DNA of 64,000 nt from contig JAJCZV010000062.1 in NCBI GenBank assembly GCA_029262175.1, forward strand, positions 111,847 to 175,846, written 5' to 3'. Positions 35,969-45,181 of the stretch are shown here, piece after piece; the first letter of the stretch is position 1; each line of letters starts with the position of its first letter. The position numbers were made by a program, and so were the translations under genes. The notes beneath the pieces are model-generated. The model did not search any database and was not told the DNA's origin. It saw only the letters and a program-made list of their open reading frames with translations. The stretch comes from Gemmatimonadota bacterium. GTDB taxonomy: Bacteria; Gemmatimonadota; Gemmatimonadetes; Palauibacterales; Palauibacteraceae.

Positions 35969-36691
35969 ATGGCTGGGGTGCGGATGAATCGTCGCGGTGG
36001 TGGCAGACCGTTCGGACTGCTCGGTCCGACGCTCGTCCTCGCGCTGTCGATCGCACCGCTCGCAGCTCAGAACGACGATCTTGCCCGCGTGCGAATGGAG
36101 TTTGGGGAAGCGTCAGCGAGTCAGATCGAGGCCGCGGTCGATCGTGCCGTGCTCGACGGACTTCCGCGCGAGCTCCTGGTCGCAAAAGCGGTTGAAGGCG
36201 CGGCCAAGCACATGCCCCTGGAAGCCGTGCTCGGGGCCGTAAGGACACTCAGCGCAGAACTTCAAGTCGCCGCCAGAGTCGTGGGGTTGGACGCCGACGC
36301 CGAGACTCTGGAGAAGGCGGCCGACGCGATTCGGCATGGCGTGGATAGCCAGCTCTTGATCCATCTTCGCCGTGAGAGCCCGCGCGAATTCGCGGTGATG
36401 GTGGTCGCCATCGAGGACTTGATCCACGTCGGCGTCGACCCATCCGAAGCCGAAGACATGCTTCGGCTCGCCGCCGCTAACGGCATGAGCGGCGACGAAG
36501 TACTGGGTCTGCCCGCAACCGTCCGGAGACTCGTGCGCGAGGGGAGCACGCCCCGGCAAGCCGCCCAATCGGTTCGCGCAAACCTGGGTGGCGGACGCAG
36601 CCCAGGGCAATCCGAGGTGGTCGGCGAGCGCTTCCGAGACTTTCCGACCAGCCCTACTCAGCCCGGACGACGAATCCCACCTTTCCTCTAG
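35969..36691 (+). CDS. Secreted helical protein of the third ECF unit
   Basis: From ATG 35969 this gives 240 residues with a signal peptide (GLLGPTLVLALSIAPLAAQ). The mature part is a helical array (QIEAAVDRAVLDGLPRELLVAKAVEGAAKHMP, EDMLRLAAANGMSGDEVLGL) and a proline-rich tail. I recognise no family. It starts 4 nt after the anti-sigma stop and so belongs to that operon, probably as a periplasmic target or sensor. Confidence 0.68.
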   Translation: MAGVRMNRRGGGRPFGLLGPTLVLALSIAPLAAQNDDLARVRMEFGEASASQIEAAVDRAVLDGLPRELLVAKAVEGAAKHMPLEAVLGAVRTLSAELQVAARVVGLDADAETLEKAADAIRHGVDSQLLIHLRRESPREFAVMVVAIEDLIHVGVDPSEAEDMLRLAAANGMSGDEVLGLPATVRRLVREGSTPRQAAQSVRANLGGGRSPGQSEVVGERFRDFPTSPTQPGRRIPPFL

Positions 36692-36765
36692 GCGCCGCTG
36701 CAGCCGGCTGCTAGAACCACCCCGATCCTGTACATTCGCTCCGATTCGCCACGGGAGGAGGGGTC

Positions 36766-37833
36766 TTGTCAAATCGCATCACGGCGGCGGTCACCGGTAC
36801 GGGGAGCCATTTGCCCCCCGACACGGTCGACAACTTTGCTCTGTATGAGATGGGTACGCTCCGCGAGTCCTTCGATGTCGAGCGAGCGCGCGGCAGTCTA
36901 AAGTCCGTGGACGATGCCGCGTCGCTTTCCGAGCTCGAGGTCTTCGATCAGTGGGCGCGACAAGTCACCGGCATCACCGAACGACGGCGTTTGACCGCCG
37001 AGAGCGGGCTCTCCACCGAAGACATGTGCGGATTCGCGAGCCAAATGGCGCTCGAAGCCGCCGGTCTCGAGAGCAGCGACTTAGATCTTCTCATCGCCGC
37101 CTCGCTCAGCGGTCGCGATGAGGTGCCCAACATGGCGTGCACCATCGCTGACAAGATCGGTGCGCCGCACTTGGGGGGGTATACCATCAACGCCGCGTGC
37201 GCAGGGTTTATCCACGCCGTGAGTTCCGGCTGGGCGGCCGTCGTAAGCGGGCTCGCGGACCGAGTGTTGGTCGTGTCAGGCGACACGTTGACGCGGTTCG
37301 TCAACTATACCGACGTCCGAACTGCGGTGGTGTTCGGAGACGGCGCCGGCGCCTTGATCCTCGAGCGGACGGACGGAGAACTCGGCATCCAGGGCCCGCC
37401 GCATCTGTCGAGCGAGTTCGATCGTGCGCCGCTCTACATGGTGGGGCAGGGGTGGGAAGAGGAGGACGAGCCTTTCCCCGTCCTTCACATGCATGGAGGG
37501 CCGCGGATTCTTCGAAACGCCATCGTGAAAATGGCCGAAGTCGGCGGTCGGGCGCTGGAGAAAGCATCGCTGACCTGGGCAGATGTCGATTTCGTCATCC
37601 CACACCAAGCCAACTTGAGGATAACGAAGGGCCTCGAGAAACACTTGGAACTGCCCAACGGACGCGTGATTCACAACATCCAAAACTACGGAAACATGTC
37701 GGCGTCCACGGTCCCTGTCGCGTTCGATGAAGTCGTTCGCGGGCTCCACGGTCCGGTACCGACTCCGGCGACCTATCTGCTCACGGCGATTGGCGGCGGG
37801 TATACGATGGGGGCGGCGGTCGTCCGAATGTAG
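36766..37833 (+). CDS. 3-oxoacyl-ACP synthase III (FabH/KAS III-like)
   Basis: TTG 36766 follows a strong GGGAGGAGGGG and gives 355 residues. The thiolase-fold triad is present: Cys in NAACAGF, His in VIPHQANLRI and Asn in NYGNMSAS. FabH condenses acyl-CoA with malonyl-ACP to start fatty acid synthesis; relatives make beta-ketoacyl products in secondary pathways. No other fatty acid genes are adjacent, so the specific role is open. Confidence 0.9.
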   Translation: MSNRITAAVTGTGSHLPPDTVDNFALYEMGTLRESFDVERARGSLKSVDDAASLSELEVFDQWARQVTGITERRRLTAESGLSTEDMCGFASQMALEAAGLESSDLDLLIAASLSGRDEVPNMACTIADKIGAPHLGGYTINAACAGFIHAVSSGWAAVVSGLADRVLVVSGDTLTRFVNYTDVRTAVVFGDGAGALILERTDGELGIQGPPHLSSEFDRAPLYMVGQGWEEEDEPFPVLHMHGGPRILRNAIVKMAEVGGRALEKASLTWADVDFVIPHQANLRITKGLEKHLELPNGRVIHNIQNYGNMSASTVPVAFDEVVRGLHGPVPTPATYLLTAIGGGYTMGAAVVRM

Positions 37834-37847
37834 CCGCTAGCAGGCGG

Positions 37848-39101
37848 CTAGCGTGTTTCGCTCATCCAATCGCGCAACGGCAGCACCTGGACGACGTCTC
37901 CGATCGTGACGGTGTCGATCCCCTTCGGCACCACCATCAGTCCATCGGCCAGCATCGACGTGAGCATGCCAGAACCTTGCGGCCCCGTGAGTCGCGCAGC
38001 CAGACGGCCGTCGGCTCCTCCCTCGATCATGACCCGAAGGAACGAAACGACGTCCTTCGGTCCCCGCGCGCCGTCCGCGCTGACGCAGGGGATGGTGCGG
38101 TGCGCGGGACGAGCGAACCCGACCATCTTTCGAATCGCGGGGCGGATGAGTGTCTCGAACGTGACGAGCGCGGAAACGGGGTTGCCCGGCACGCCCCAAA
38201 ATGGCCGGCTTCCCAGCCCCCCGAAGACGGTCGCGCTCCCAGGCCGCATTTGCACGCGCCAGAAGTCTCGCTCAACCCCCAACTCGTCGAGGACCCGCTT
38301 CACATAATCGTGATCCCCAACGCTGACGCCGGCGGCCGATACGATCCCGTCGCAGTCGGCGCCTAGCGCGAGACACCGGTGCAGGTCGGCCGGATCGTCC
38401 CGAGCCAAACCGAGAGAGACCGCCTCGCCCCCTGCCGAAACGACCTGGGCCGCGAGTGCGGGGCCGTTGGAATTCATGATCTTTCGGCTGGCCAACACTT
38501 CTTCGAAGTCCTCGAAACCGGCCAGTTCATCTCCGTTTGCCAACACCCCGATCTGCGGCCGCCGGCCGACGGAGACCTCGCCTCGTCCCGCCATCGCGAG
38601 GAGAGAGATCGCGGCCGGACTCAACGCCTCTCCGATGTCGAGAAGCAGGTCGCCCGTCTGGGTATCCTCCCCCCGGCGCCGGATATGCCGCTGCGCGTCC
38701 GAGGCATCGAAGATCGTCACCTCGGCGTCCGGTCCTCCGTCCGTGTGCTCGACTCGGACGACCCCTGTGGCCCCCTCGGGCACCGGCGCCCCCGTCATCA
38801 CGCGAGCGACGGATCCGGGTGCGAGCGGTCCCTTGGGGAAGGAACCCGCCGGCACGTCGTCAGACACGGGAAGACGCACGGGCCGCTCGCGGCTCGCGCC
38901 CACGACTTCGGATGCGCGGACGGCGAACCCGTCCATGGCACTGTTGTCCCAGGGGGGGTGGGGGACCGGGGTGTAGACCGTCTCTGCCAACGCGCGCCCA
39001 AGCGCCTGATCGATCGGCACCCGCTCGGACTCGACCGGGTGGACGCGTTGCATGACCTGAGCGTAGGCCTCCTCGAAGGAGACCCAGTCTGCCTCGCTCA
39101 T
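37848..39101 (-). CDS. moeA: Molybdopterin molybdenumtransferase MoeA
   Basis: This 417-residue protein has the MoeA hallmarks DNSAMDGFAVR, a PEGATGVVRVEHTDG barrel segment, the GVSVGDHDYVK MPT-binding motif and WGVPGNPVSALVTFE. It inserts molybdate into adenylylated molybdopterin. It follows the dacB-like gene with an ATGA overlap. XdhC and a MobA-like gene lie about 9 kb away, so the window shows two pieces of a Mo cofactor pathway. Confidence 0.96.
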   Translation of the reverse strand: MSEADWVSFEEAYAQVMQRVHPVESERVPIDQALGRALAETVYTPVPHPPWDNSAMDGFAVRASEVVGASRERPVRLPVSDDVPAGSFPKGPLAPGSVARVMTGAPVPEGATGVVRVEHTDGGPDAEVTIFDASDAQRHIRRRGEDTQTGDLLLDIGEALSPAAISLLAMAGRGEVSVGRRPQIGVLANGDELAGFEDFEEVLASRKIMNSNGPALAAQVVSAGGEAVSLGLARDDPADLHRCLALGADCDGIVSAAGVSVGDHDYVKRVLDELGVERDFWRVQMRPGSATVFGGLGSRPFWGVPGNPVSALVTFETLIRPAIRKMVGFARPAHRTIPCVSADGARGPKDVVSFLRVMIEGGADGRLAARLTGPQGSGMLTSMLADGLMVVPKGIDTVTIGDVVQVLPLRDWMSETR

Positions 39102-40648
39102 CGGCCGCTGGTCCGCGCCTCCGGATACGAAGGCCCGTGGAACAGCGCCAGCTGCTCGACCAGCAGATCTTCGAGTGCCGTCGCGACGCTGTCAGGTGCG
39201 TCGTAGCTGTTGAGGAGCAACGCGAAAATCAGCGTCTCGCCGTCTCCGTCTTCTACGAAGCCGGCCAAGGCTCGCACGCCGGACAGCGACCCCGTCTTTG
39301 CGCGAACCGCCCGACTCGCGGCGGTCGAGCGAAACCGTCTCGACAGCGTACCGTCGACCGAGGCGACCGGGAGCGCATCGTAATACAGACGAAACCCCGG
39401 TAGTTGAGAGGTCCGGCGGAGCAAACGGGTCAAGGCGGTCGGAGCGAGAACGTTGTAGCGAGACATACCCGATCCGTCCGCGAGCGAATGCGCGTCCGGC
39501 TCGATGCCCCAACCGCTGAGCGTCGACTCGACGACCTCGAGACCCTCCTCGGCTCTGCCGTCCCCGCCGAGCGTCCCCAGCGTTCTGAGAAACGTCTCCG
39601 CGATTTGGTTGTCGCTCACTTTGAGGAGCCGCGTGAGCGCCTCGGACAGCGGCGCGGAACGAAACGTTCGCTGCCAGGCCGCGTCCCCGAATTCCTCCTC
39701 GAGACCCGCGCGCCTGGCGCGACCGTCGATCTCCACACCGGCCCGTACAAGCGCGGAATGCATGAGGTCCGCGACGTATTGGGTCGGGTGTGGCGGGGCG
39801 AAGCCGAGCGGTACCCTGGACACGTCGATCGGAATCCAGCCGGCGAGGACGACGCCTCCGCGTGGCTCGTCGGGCAGATACTCGATCCGGAGCTCCGAGC
39901 CAGGCGCGCCGGTCCGAACCTCTGCGCGGATCGGCAGCACCGTTCCCGTCTCCAAGATCTGTAGGCTGGCACGCGACCCCAGCTCCGGTCCCGGCCGAAG
40001 CTCCGCGGAGATCCGGCCTGGCGATACCTGGAGGGCGCTGACTCCGGCGGCATACGAGCCGTAGAGATCGTCCCACATCCAGCCTCGACCCCACGGAGGC
40101 CCGGCGAACGCCCGGTCATCGCCGACCACGTCGCCGTCGATGCGCGTGATGCCCGCGGCACGAACCGAGCGCGCCATCGTCTCCAGCGTCTCGCGGCGCA
40201 GCATCGGATCCCCACCTCCAACCAGGTGCAGATCGCCCGTCAAGGTGCCGCTGTTCAACGAGCCGGCCGCACGTACAGTGGTGGTCCAGCGATAGTCCGC
40301 GCCGAGTCGCTGCAACGCGACCGCGGCGGTGACCAGCTTGCTCGAGCTCGCAGCGATGAAACGCTGCTCGGCGTTGTGGCGGAAGAGGACCTGGCCGCTC
40401 TCGGCCGCGATGACAACCAAACCGACCTGCGCTCGGGCGAGCGCGGGATCGTCGATGATCTCGTTGAGCGTCGTCCGCAACTGCCCCAGATCGCCGGGTA
40501 CGTCGCCCGACGGCGAGTCGTCGGTCATGGATTGCTGCGAACGGCCCGTGGTCGGAAGGAGGACTCCCAACGTCAACACCAAGACCGCGGCTCTTCCTAG
40601 CCGGCCCGATTGCCCGACGCGTCCCTCACCCTTCCGCCCCTTACCCAC
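39098..40648 (-). CDS. dacB: D-alanyl-D-alanine carboxypeptidase/endopeptidase (PBP4 type)
   Basis: This 516-residue protein has a signal peptide near residues 15-38 and the three penicillin-binding motifs SSSK (SxxK, near residue 101), SDN (SxN) and KTGS. The spacing between SxxK and SxN is large, as in PBP4/DacB with its inserted domains. It trims or hydrolyses peptidoglycan cross-links in the periplasm. It is coupled to moeA downstream by a 4-nt overlap, an unusual partner. Confidence 0.94.
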   Translation of the reverse strand: MGKGRKGEGRVGQSGRLGRAAVLVLTLGVLLPTTGRSQQSMTDDSPSGDVPGDLGQLRTTLNEIIDDPALARAQVGLVVIAAESGQVLFRHNAEQRFIAASSSKLVTAAVALQRLGADYRWTTTVRAAGSLNSGTLTGDLHLVGGGDPMLRRETLETMARSVRAAGITRIDGDVVGDDRAFAGPPWGRGWMWDDLYGSYAAGVSALQVSPGRISAELRPGPELGSRASLQILETGTVLPIRAEVRTGAPGSELRIEYLPDEPRGGVVLAGWIPIDVSRVPLGFAPPHPTQYVADLMHSALVRAGVEIDGRARRAGLEEEFGDAAWQRTFRSAPLSEALTRLLKVSDNQIAETFLRTLGTLGGDGRAEEGLEVVESTLSGWGIEPDAHSLADGSGMSRYNVLAPTALTRLLRRTSQLPGFRLYYDALPVASVDGTLSRRFRSTAASRAVRAKTGSLSGVRALAGFVEDGDGETLIFALLLNSYDAPDSVATALEDLLVEQLALFHGPSYPEARTSGR

Positions 40649-40663
40649 GCCTGATTCCCCTGG

Positions 40664-41440
40664 TCAGAAGTAGTACCAGATTGAGACCCCGAACTCCAAG
40701 GTGTGAAGCCACGCCGACGGTTTCGGAGCGGGCGCTCCGAGGTCCGCGAGGGTTTGAAGCAGATTCGGGACCAAGAAGCCGCCTGGAGCGGTCTGACGGA
40801 TCAAGTAATCTCGAACCTCGAATCCGATCCCGATTTTGTCCGACGGAAATATCTCGAATCCTGCCCCTACATTGAGATGTGGGGCCGCGCCGATGTTGTA
40901 TCGAAACGGAGCGAGCGCCTGATCCGCGAGCAGCTCGGAGGCCCCTCCGTCGACCTCGACCACCCAGCCCGCGCCGAAGACGCCATAGGGCTGGATGCCG
41001 TGCCAGGTACGGGCTCCCGTCAAACTGACTTGTCCTCCGGCTTCGACGCGGATCCAAGAGGCGTTGACCGTGTCGATGATGGCCGGACCCCCGTCGGCTG
41101 CGAGGTCGATCACGAAGCGTTCGGCGGGCCCGTAGCTCGCCCCGACTTCGAGCGAAAGCGGGCTGGACACACGCGCGCGCATCTTCACGCCGTTGATTGC
41201 GGTCGGGCCCTGGCCAAAATCCAGATTTCCCCGATTCCCGTTGTGGTACCCACCAAACAGACCCAGCCGGAACCCGCGCTCGCGCCACCGGAAGGGCGAA
41301 TCGATGGGCTCGGAACTACTGACGACAGGGGTTTCCTGGGCGCGGGCGAGCGTGGGCATGAGCAGAAGACCAGCACAGGCGAGGGCGCACACCCAGATTA
41401 GGGGTCGGTCGCGTACACGATACCTCAGGCGGTTTGACAC
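40664..41440 (-). CDS. Outer membrane beta-barrel protein
   Basis: I start at GTG 41440, which gives 258 residues with a signal peptide (LIWVCALACAGLLLMPTLARA). The mature part alternates polar and aromatic residues in strands (FRLGLFGGYHNGNRGNLDFG, AGGQVSLTGARTW, KIGIGFEVRDYLI) and ends with the aromatic terminus WYYF, a typical beta-barrel assembly signal. The function is unknown. It is divergent from the gene at 41516. Confidence 0.75.
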   Translation of the reverse strand: MSNRLRYRVRDRPLIWVCALACAGLLLMPTLARAQETPVVSSSEPIDSPFRWRERGFRLGLFGGYHNGNRGNLDFGQGPTAINGVKMRARVSSPLSLEVGASYGPAERFVIDLAADGGPAIIDTVNASWIRVEAGGQVSLTGARTWHGIQPYGVFGAGWVVEVDGGASELLADQALAPFRYNIGAAPHLNVGAGFEIFPSDKIGIGFEVRDYLIRQTAPGGFLVPNLLQTLADLGAPAPKPSAWLHTLEFGVSIWYYF

Positions 41441-41515
41441 TGGTTCGCGACGACTCCTATATATCGAATGACTAGGTCCCCTCTCCCCGAGGGGGCCGCG
41501 GCGCGGGGAATCTAG

Positions 41516-42550
41516 GTGGCGGACCGGGTGCTTTCCAAACAAACGTCTCAAGTCGTAGTCCCAGGACGCGTGCGGAGTTCCGTCCTGGCGCTCCTTCTGC
41601 TGTTCACGGCCGGCCCCGTCTTCGGACAGGTACGCGAGGTCGCCATCGATGGCGAGACCTTCCGCAAAGCGGCCGATGGCACTCGTCTGGCCGAATTGGG
41701 GGTGGGCGCCCCGGTCACCGTGACGGGCTCGGAAGGCTCCTGGGCCCAAGTCGATCTCGAGGGTTGGGTGCGCTCGGAAGCGCTCGGGCAGACCTCACGC
41801 GATGGTCACGATGGGATCGTTTCAACGGTCGGAGGAGAGGCGCTCCATGTCGCCCCCTCGGGTTCGATCTCGGCTCGTCTCTTCCAGGGGCTCCTCGTCA
41901 ACCGCGTGGAGGACCGGGACGGCTGGACCCGCGTGCGACGCACCGGCTGGGTTCGCGACGCGGCGCTTCGAATCCCGACAGATCCACGGGTCGCAGCCGG
42001 CTTGGAGGCCACAGCACGCGAACGGCCGCCGGCCCTCGTCGCCGCTGGTCGCCAATTGACGACCGGGGCCACGGCCCTCGAGGTCCACGACGGGCCGGGC
42101 GGCTCGGCGGTCGCTCAGGTCGAGTCCGGCACGCCCATCACGGTCATGGAACAGCGCGACCGGTGGACGCGAGTCCGGGTGGAGGGGTGGGTGCGGTCCG
42201 ATCAGCTCGTTACGTCGGACCCCGATTCGGTGTTGGTCGGGATCTCCGCAGCGGGCCTAAAGGCCAGTCCCGATACCTATCAGGGGATGCGCATTCGATG
42301 GACGGTGCAGTACATCGCCCTTGAAACCGCAGAGCCAGAGCGAACGGATTTCTACGAGGGCGAACCGTTTATCCTCGCGCGAGCGCCGGACCCGGGCGAC
42401 GGATTTGTCTACGTCGCCGTGCCCGAAGATCTCGTGGCGACGATCGAAGCACTCCGGCCGCTGCAAACCATCGATATTCTCGCGCAGGTGCGAACGGGTC
42501 GCTCCGCGTTGATGGGGGTTCCGGTCCTCGACCTACTGGCGGTGTTCTAA
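41516..42550 (+). CDS. Secreted protein with SH3-like repeats
   Basis: This 344-residue protein starts with GTG 41516 and has a signal peptide (VLALLLLFTAGPVFGQ). Two or three bacterial SH3-like modules end with WVRSEALG, WVRDAALR and WVRSDQLV after GSWAQVDLEG, DGWTRVRRTG and DRWTRVRVEG. Such modules often bind cell-wall peptides or proteins. The C-terminal 110 residues form a separate beta-rich domain. A small membrane peptide frame overlaps its stop. Confidence 0.75.
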   Translation: MADRVLSKQTSQVVVPGRVRSSVLALLLLFTAGPVFGQVREVAIDGETFRKAADGTRLAELGVGAPVTVTGSEGSWAQVDLEGWVRSEALGQTSRDGHDGIVSTVGGEALHVAPSGSISARLFQGLLVNRVEDRDGWTRVRRTGWVRDAALRIPTDPRVAAGLEATARERPPALVAAGRQLTTGATALEVHDGPGGSAVAQVESGTPITVMEQRDRWTRVRVEGWVRSDQLVTSDPDSVLVGISAAGLKASPDTYQGMRIRWTVQYIALETAEPERTDFYEGEPFILARAPDPGDGFVYVAVPEDLVATIEALRPLQTIDILAQVRTGRSALMGVPVLDLLAVF

Positions 42551-42693
42551 TCGGTTGGCGCGAACGGCTTCGCTCTTTGCCGCGGGGACGTAGCCTTCTA
42601 CTGGTCATCGTGTTCGTGCTGGTAATCGGGGCTTGGGTCGTCATCAGAGAGATGGGTGGCCCGCTCGACCCGGTGATTTTTAGCGGTCCATAA
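42550..42693 (+). CDS. Possible small single-pass membrane protein
   Basis: In the frame that overlaps the previous stop (TAATC), 47 codons read IGWRERLRSLPRGR, then a strongly hydrophobic LLLVIVFVLVIGAWVVI, then REMGGPLDPVIFSGP. Basic residues before the helix fit the positive-inside rule. No ATG or GTG is available at the front. The candidates are ATC 42550, in the position a coupled ATG would take, or TTG 42577 (38 residues). Existence is plausible, not proven. Confidence 0.45.
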   Translation: MGWRERLRSLPRGRSLLLVIVFVLVIGAWVVIREMGGPLDPVIFSGP

Positions 42694-42717
42694 GGTCGAT
42701 CACCGGCCTAGTTCGCG

Positions 42718-42756
42718 CCGTCAGCCTTCGCCGTCAGCCTTCGCCTTCGGCCTTCG
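42718..42756. repeat. 13-bp tandem repeat across the end of the DUF1697 gene
   Basis: Three consecutive 13-bp units are visible: two identical copies of CCGTCAGCCTTCG and one variant, CCTTCGGCCTTCG. On the minus strand they encode the last residues and stop codon of the DUF1697 gene, and the next unit carries a second in-frame stop. Confidence 0.8.
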
Positions 42757-43309
42757 CCGTCTTGGAGGCGAGCGCTCGCAGGGCGAGGACGGTTCTCCAG
42801 TTTCTCGCGGTGGTGCGAACGCCAAGCCCCTTCTCGAAGAAGTTGCCGGGGACCTTGCTGTTTCCGGCTCCGTTGGGGCAGTGGAGGTAGATCGCGCGGG
42901 TGCCCGCCACGAACCGTTCAGGAGCTCCCTTCGGCGCCGCCAGTCCCGCGACATCGATGTTTGGTTGCCCCCCCAAGAAAAGGACAAAAGTGCGCGAGGG
43001 ATCCTCTTCGCACTCGGCTGGAAACGGGTTTCCGGAGATGATGACATCCAGTTCGGCCGGCGTTCGTACCATGACGGACACCGAGTACCCGAACGACTGG
43101 TCGATCGCTTGTTCGATGTTCGCCTCGATTTGGCCGGCGTCCTCAACGCTCGATAGAAACGACACGTTGCCGCTCTGCACGTACGTGGCGGCGTGCTCGA
43201 GGTCGAGCGTGCCGTAGAGTTCTCGAAGCGCGTCCATCTTGAGGCGCTTGTGGCCGCCGACGTTGATCCCACGGATCATCGACACATAAACGTGCCGGGT
43301 CTTGGTCAT
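42734..43309 (-). CDS. DUF1697 family protein
   Basis: This 191-residue protein has the DUF1697 start YVSMIRGINVGGHKRLKMDALRELY, then TYVQSGNVSFLS and the late motif PGNFFEKGLGVRTTARNWRTV. The family is cytoplasmic with no assigned activity. The last residues (AKAEGEG) come from a 13-bp tandem repeat that also supplies the stop codon. It stands alone between convergent and same-strand neighbours. Confidence 0.92.
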   Translation of the reverse strand: MTKTRHVYVSMIRGINVGGHKRLKMDALRELYGTLDLEHAATYVQSGNVSFLSSVEDAGQIEANIEQAIDQSFGYSVSVMVRTPAELDVIISGNPFPAECEEDPSRTFVLFLGGQPNIDVAGLAAPKGAPERFVAGTRAIYLHCPNGAGNSKVPGNFFEKGLGVRTTARNWRTVLALRALASKTAKAEGEG

Positions 43310-43413
43310 TTGAGATCACCCAGGAATTGACTCAGCGTCGGCAGGATGCGAAGGCGGCCAGAACCCTATTGGACCCTGGCCGCCTGTTAGATCGGAGCGT
43401 ATGGCGTCGCGGA

Positions 43414-45018
43414 CTAACGGCCGCCGGCGTCCTTCATCTCTTCGGTCTCTTCGAGAAAGCTCATCGCCTCGTGGAGGCCTTCGATGTCGCGGCCTTTCCA
43501 AACCTCGGCCACTTGTCGATAGGACTCGGCCGCCATTGCATGGTGTCCCAGCATGGCGTGCGCGCGCGCCGCGCCGAGCAGCGATCGGGGACGGTTGGCC
43601 ATGCGAAGTAGAGAGGTTTCGAACTGTGCGACCGCTTCAGCCGGCCGGTCGAGGTCGAGCAGCATCTCGCCGTAGAGCTCGTACAGCGGCTTCACCGGGG
43701 TGGCCGAACCCCGCGGCGGAGCAATCGTCTGGATGATCGCGACGGCCTCATCCATCAACCCGATCGCGACATCGGCATGACCCATCGCCGCGTGTCGCAA
43801 CGCGCCCACCTGCTTGTGCATGATCTTGGCGTAATCGTCGTCATCGCCGTCGGCGATGACCTTGAGCGCCGTCTCCGCCGCCGCCATCGTGGCCGCATCG
43901 TCGGTTCGATACGCGCTCAGACCCGTCGCCAGAAGCTCGTGCGCCTTGGACTCTGCCGTGATCGGTTGGATCTCCCACTCTTCGGTGTCGACGATGTAGC
44001 GCGCCTTGAGCAGCGACACCGCGCCGTTCGCCCGAGCGATCCCAGCGGCGCCACGCTCTCCGCCGGTGCCGTAGCCGTTTAGGGTCGTGAGCTCGTCGAG
44101 CCGCTGCATCCACACTCGAGCCTTGGCGTAGTCGCCCATCTGAAGATCGCCGTAGTGTCCCCAATCGAGGGCGTGAACGCCGTCTCCGACCGCATCACCG
44201 GGCTCCCACAAATCGACCGCCGCGTCGAACGCGTACTGGTTGTTCCAAGAGACGAGATCCCACATCCCATGCTGAATGAAGATGTGAGTCGGCATGTGTC
44301 GCGCGTGCGAAACCGCCGAGGCGATCTCCGCGAAGCGGTGGGCCGCCTCGAGCGCGAGCGGAGCCATCAGCGGATGGTCGAACGAATGGATCGTGTAGTG
44401 AGCCGCGCCCGGGTGATTGGGGTTGTCTTCAAACAAATTGAGGGCGAGCGTGCCGGCGCGGACGTTGAGCCGCATGGTCAGGTCACGCGTGGCCGCGGAA
44501 GCGCTCAGGAGTGAAAGCGCGTAGAACGCCGTCACCTCATCGTCCTCGGGATACTGTTCGTGGAGATCGCGCATCGCCTCCATGTATCCGACACGGCGAT
44601 CTTTGGAGTCCCCTTCGCCCCACAGGATCTCGACGGCGCTGAGGAAGCCTTTCTCACGCGCGGTCGGGGCCTTGGCAAGCCGTTCTTCGGGCGTGGGAGC
44701 GAGGCGCTCGAGCGCCTTGCGTGGCTCCGTCGTGTCCATGTCCGAATTGAGCGGATGATTGTAGGCGAGCGATTCGCCCCAGTACGCCATTGCGAAATCC
44801 GGATCCGCCGCCTGCGCCGCGTGGAACTCGGTGCGGGCCTGCTTCCAACCGAAGCTGTGGAGAATCGTCACCCCGCGAACGAAAAGGTTCTGTGCTTCGC
44901 CCACCGCAGAGGTGGGGAAATCGATCTCTCCCACATCGGCGTTGCTTTGCGCATCGAGTGGCGACGCGAACGCCACGAGAAGGGCAAGGATCGGTAGGGC
45001 GGAGGATATTCGCTTCAT
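43414..45018 (-). CDS. Secreted tetratricopeptide-repeat protein
   Basis: ATG 45018 follows AGGAGAG and gives 534 residues with a signal peptide ending at LDAQ. The mature protein is helical with TPR-like units (LFVRGVTILHSFGWKQARTEF, YGEMLLDLDRPAEAVAQFETSL, HAMLGHHAMAAESYRQVAEV) and a conserved-looking HARHMPTHIFIQHGMWDLV in the middle. It is probably a periplasmic scaffold or binding protein; no enzyme is evident. Confidence 0.82.
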   Translation of the reverse strand: MKRISSALPILALLVAFASPLDAQSNADVGEIDFPTSAVGEAQNLFVRGVTILHSFGWKQARTEFHAAQAADPDFAMAYWGESLAYNHPLNSDMDTTEPRKALERLAPTPEERLAKAPTAREKGFLSAVEILWGEGDSKDRRVGYMEAMRDLHEQYPEDDEVTAFYALSLLSASAATRDLTMRLNVRAGTLALNLFEDNPNHPGAAHYTIHSFDHPLMAPLALEAAHRFAEIASAVSHARHMPTHIFIQHGMWDLVSWNNQYAFDAAVDLWEPGDAVGDGVHALDWGHYGDLQMGDYAKARVWMQRLDELTTLNGYGTGGERGAAGIARANGAVSLLKARYIVDTEEWEIQPITAESKAHELLATGLSAYRTDDAATMAAAETALKVIADGDDDDYAKIMHKQVGALRHAAMGHADVAIGLMDEAVAIIQTIAPPRGSATPVKPLYELYGEMLLDLDRPAEAVAQFETSLLRMANRPRSLLGAARAHAMLGHHAMAAESYRQVAEVWKGRDIEGLHEAMSFLEETEEMKDAGGR

Positions 45019-45181
45019 CGTTCTCTCCTGAGATGAGCGCCACGGGCCACGCGGAGACGTCGCGTAGGCACGACAAACTACGTTTACGGTGCGAAAACGA
45101 GCCGCGCCCGGCAAGGCCAGAGTCGGAGGGCGAGGTTGACCGGTTGCCGCAAACAAGCTGGACCCCAAACATGGTTGGGTC

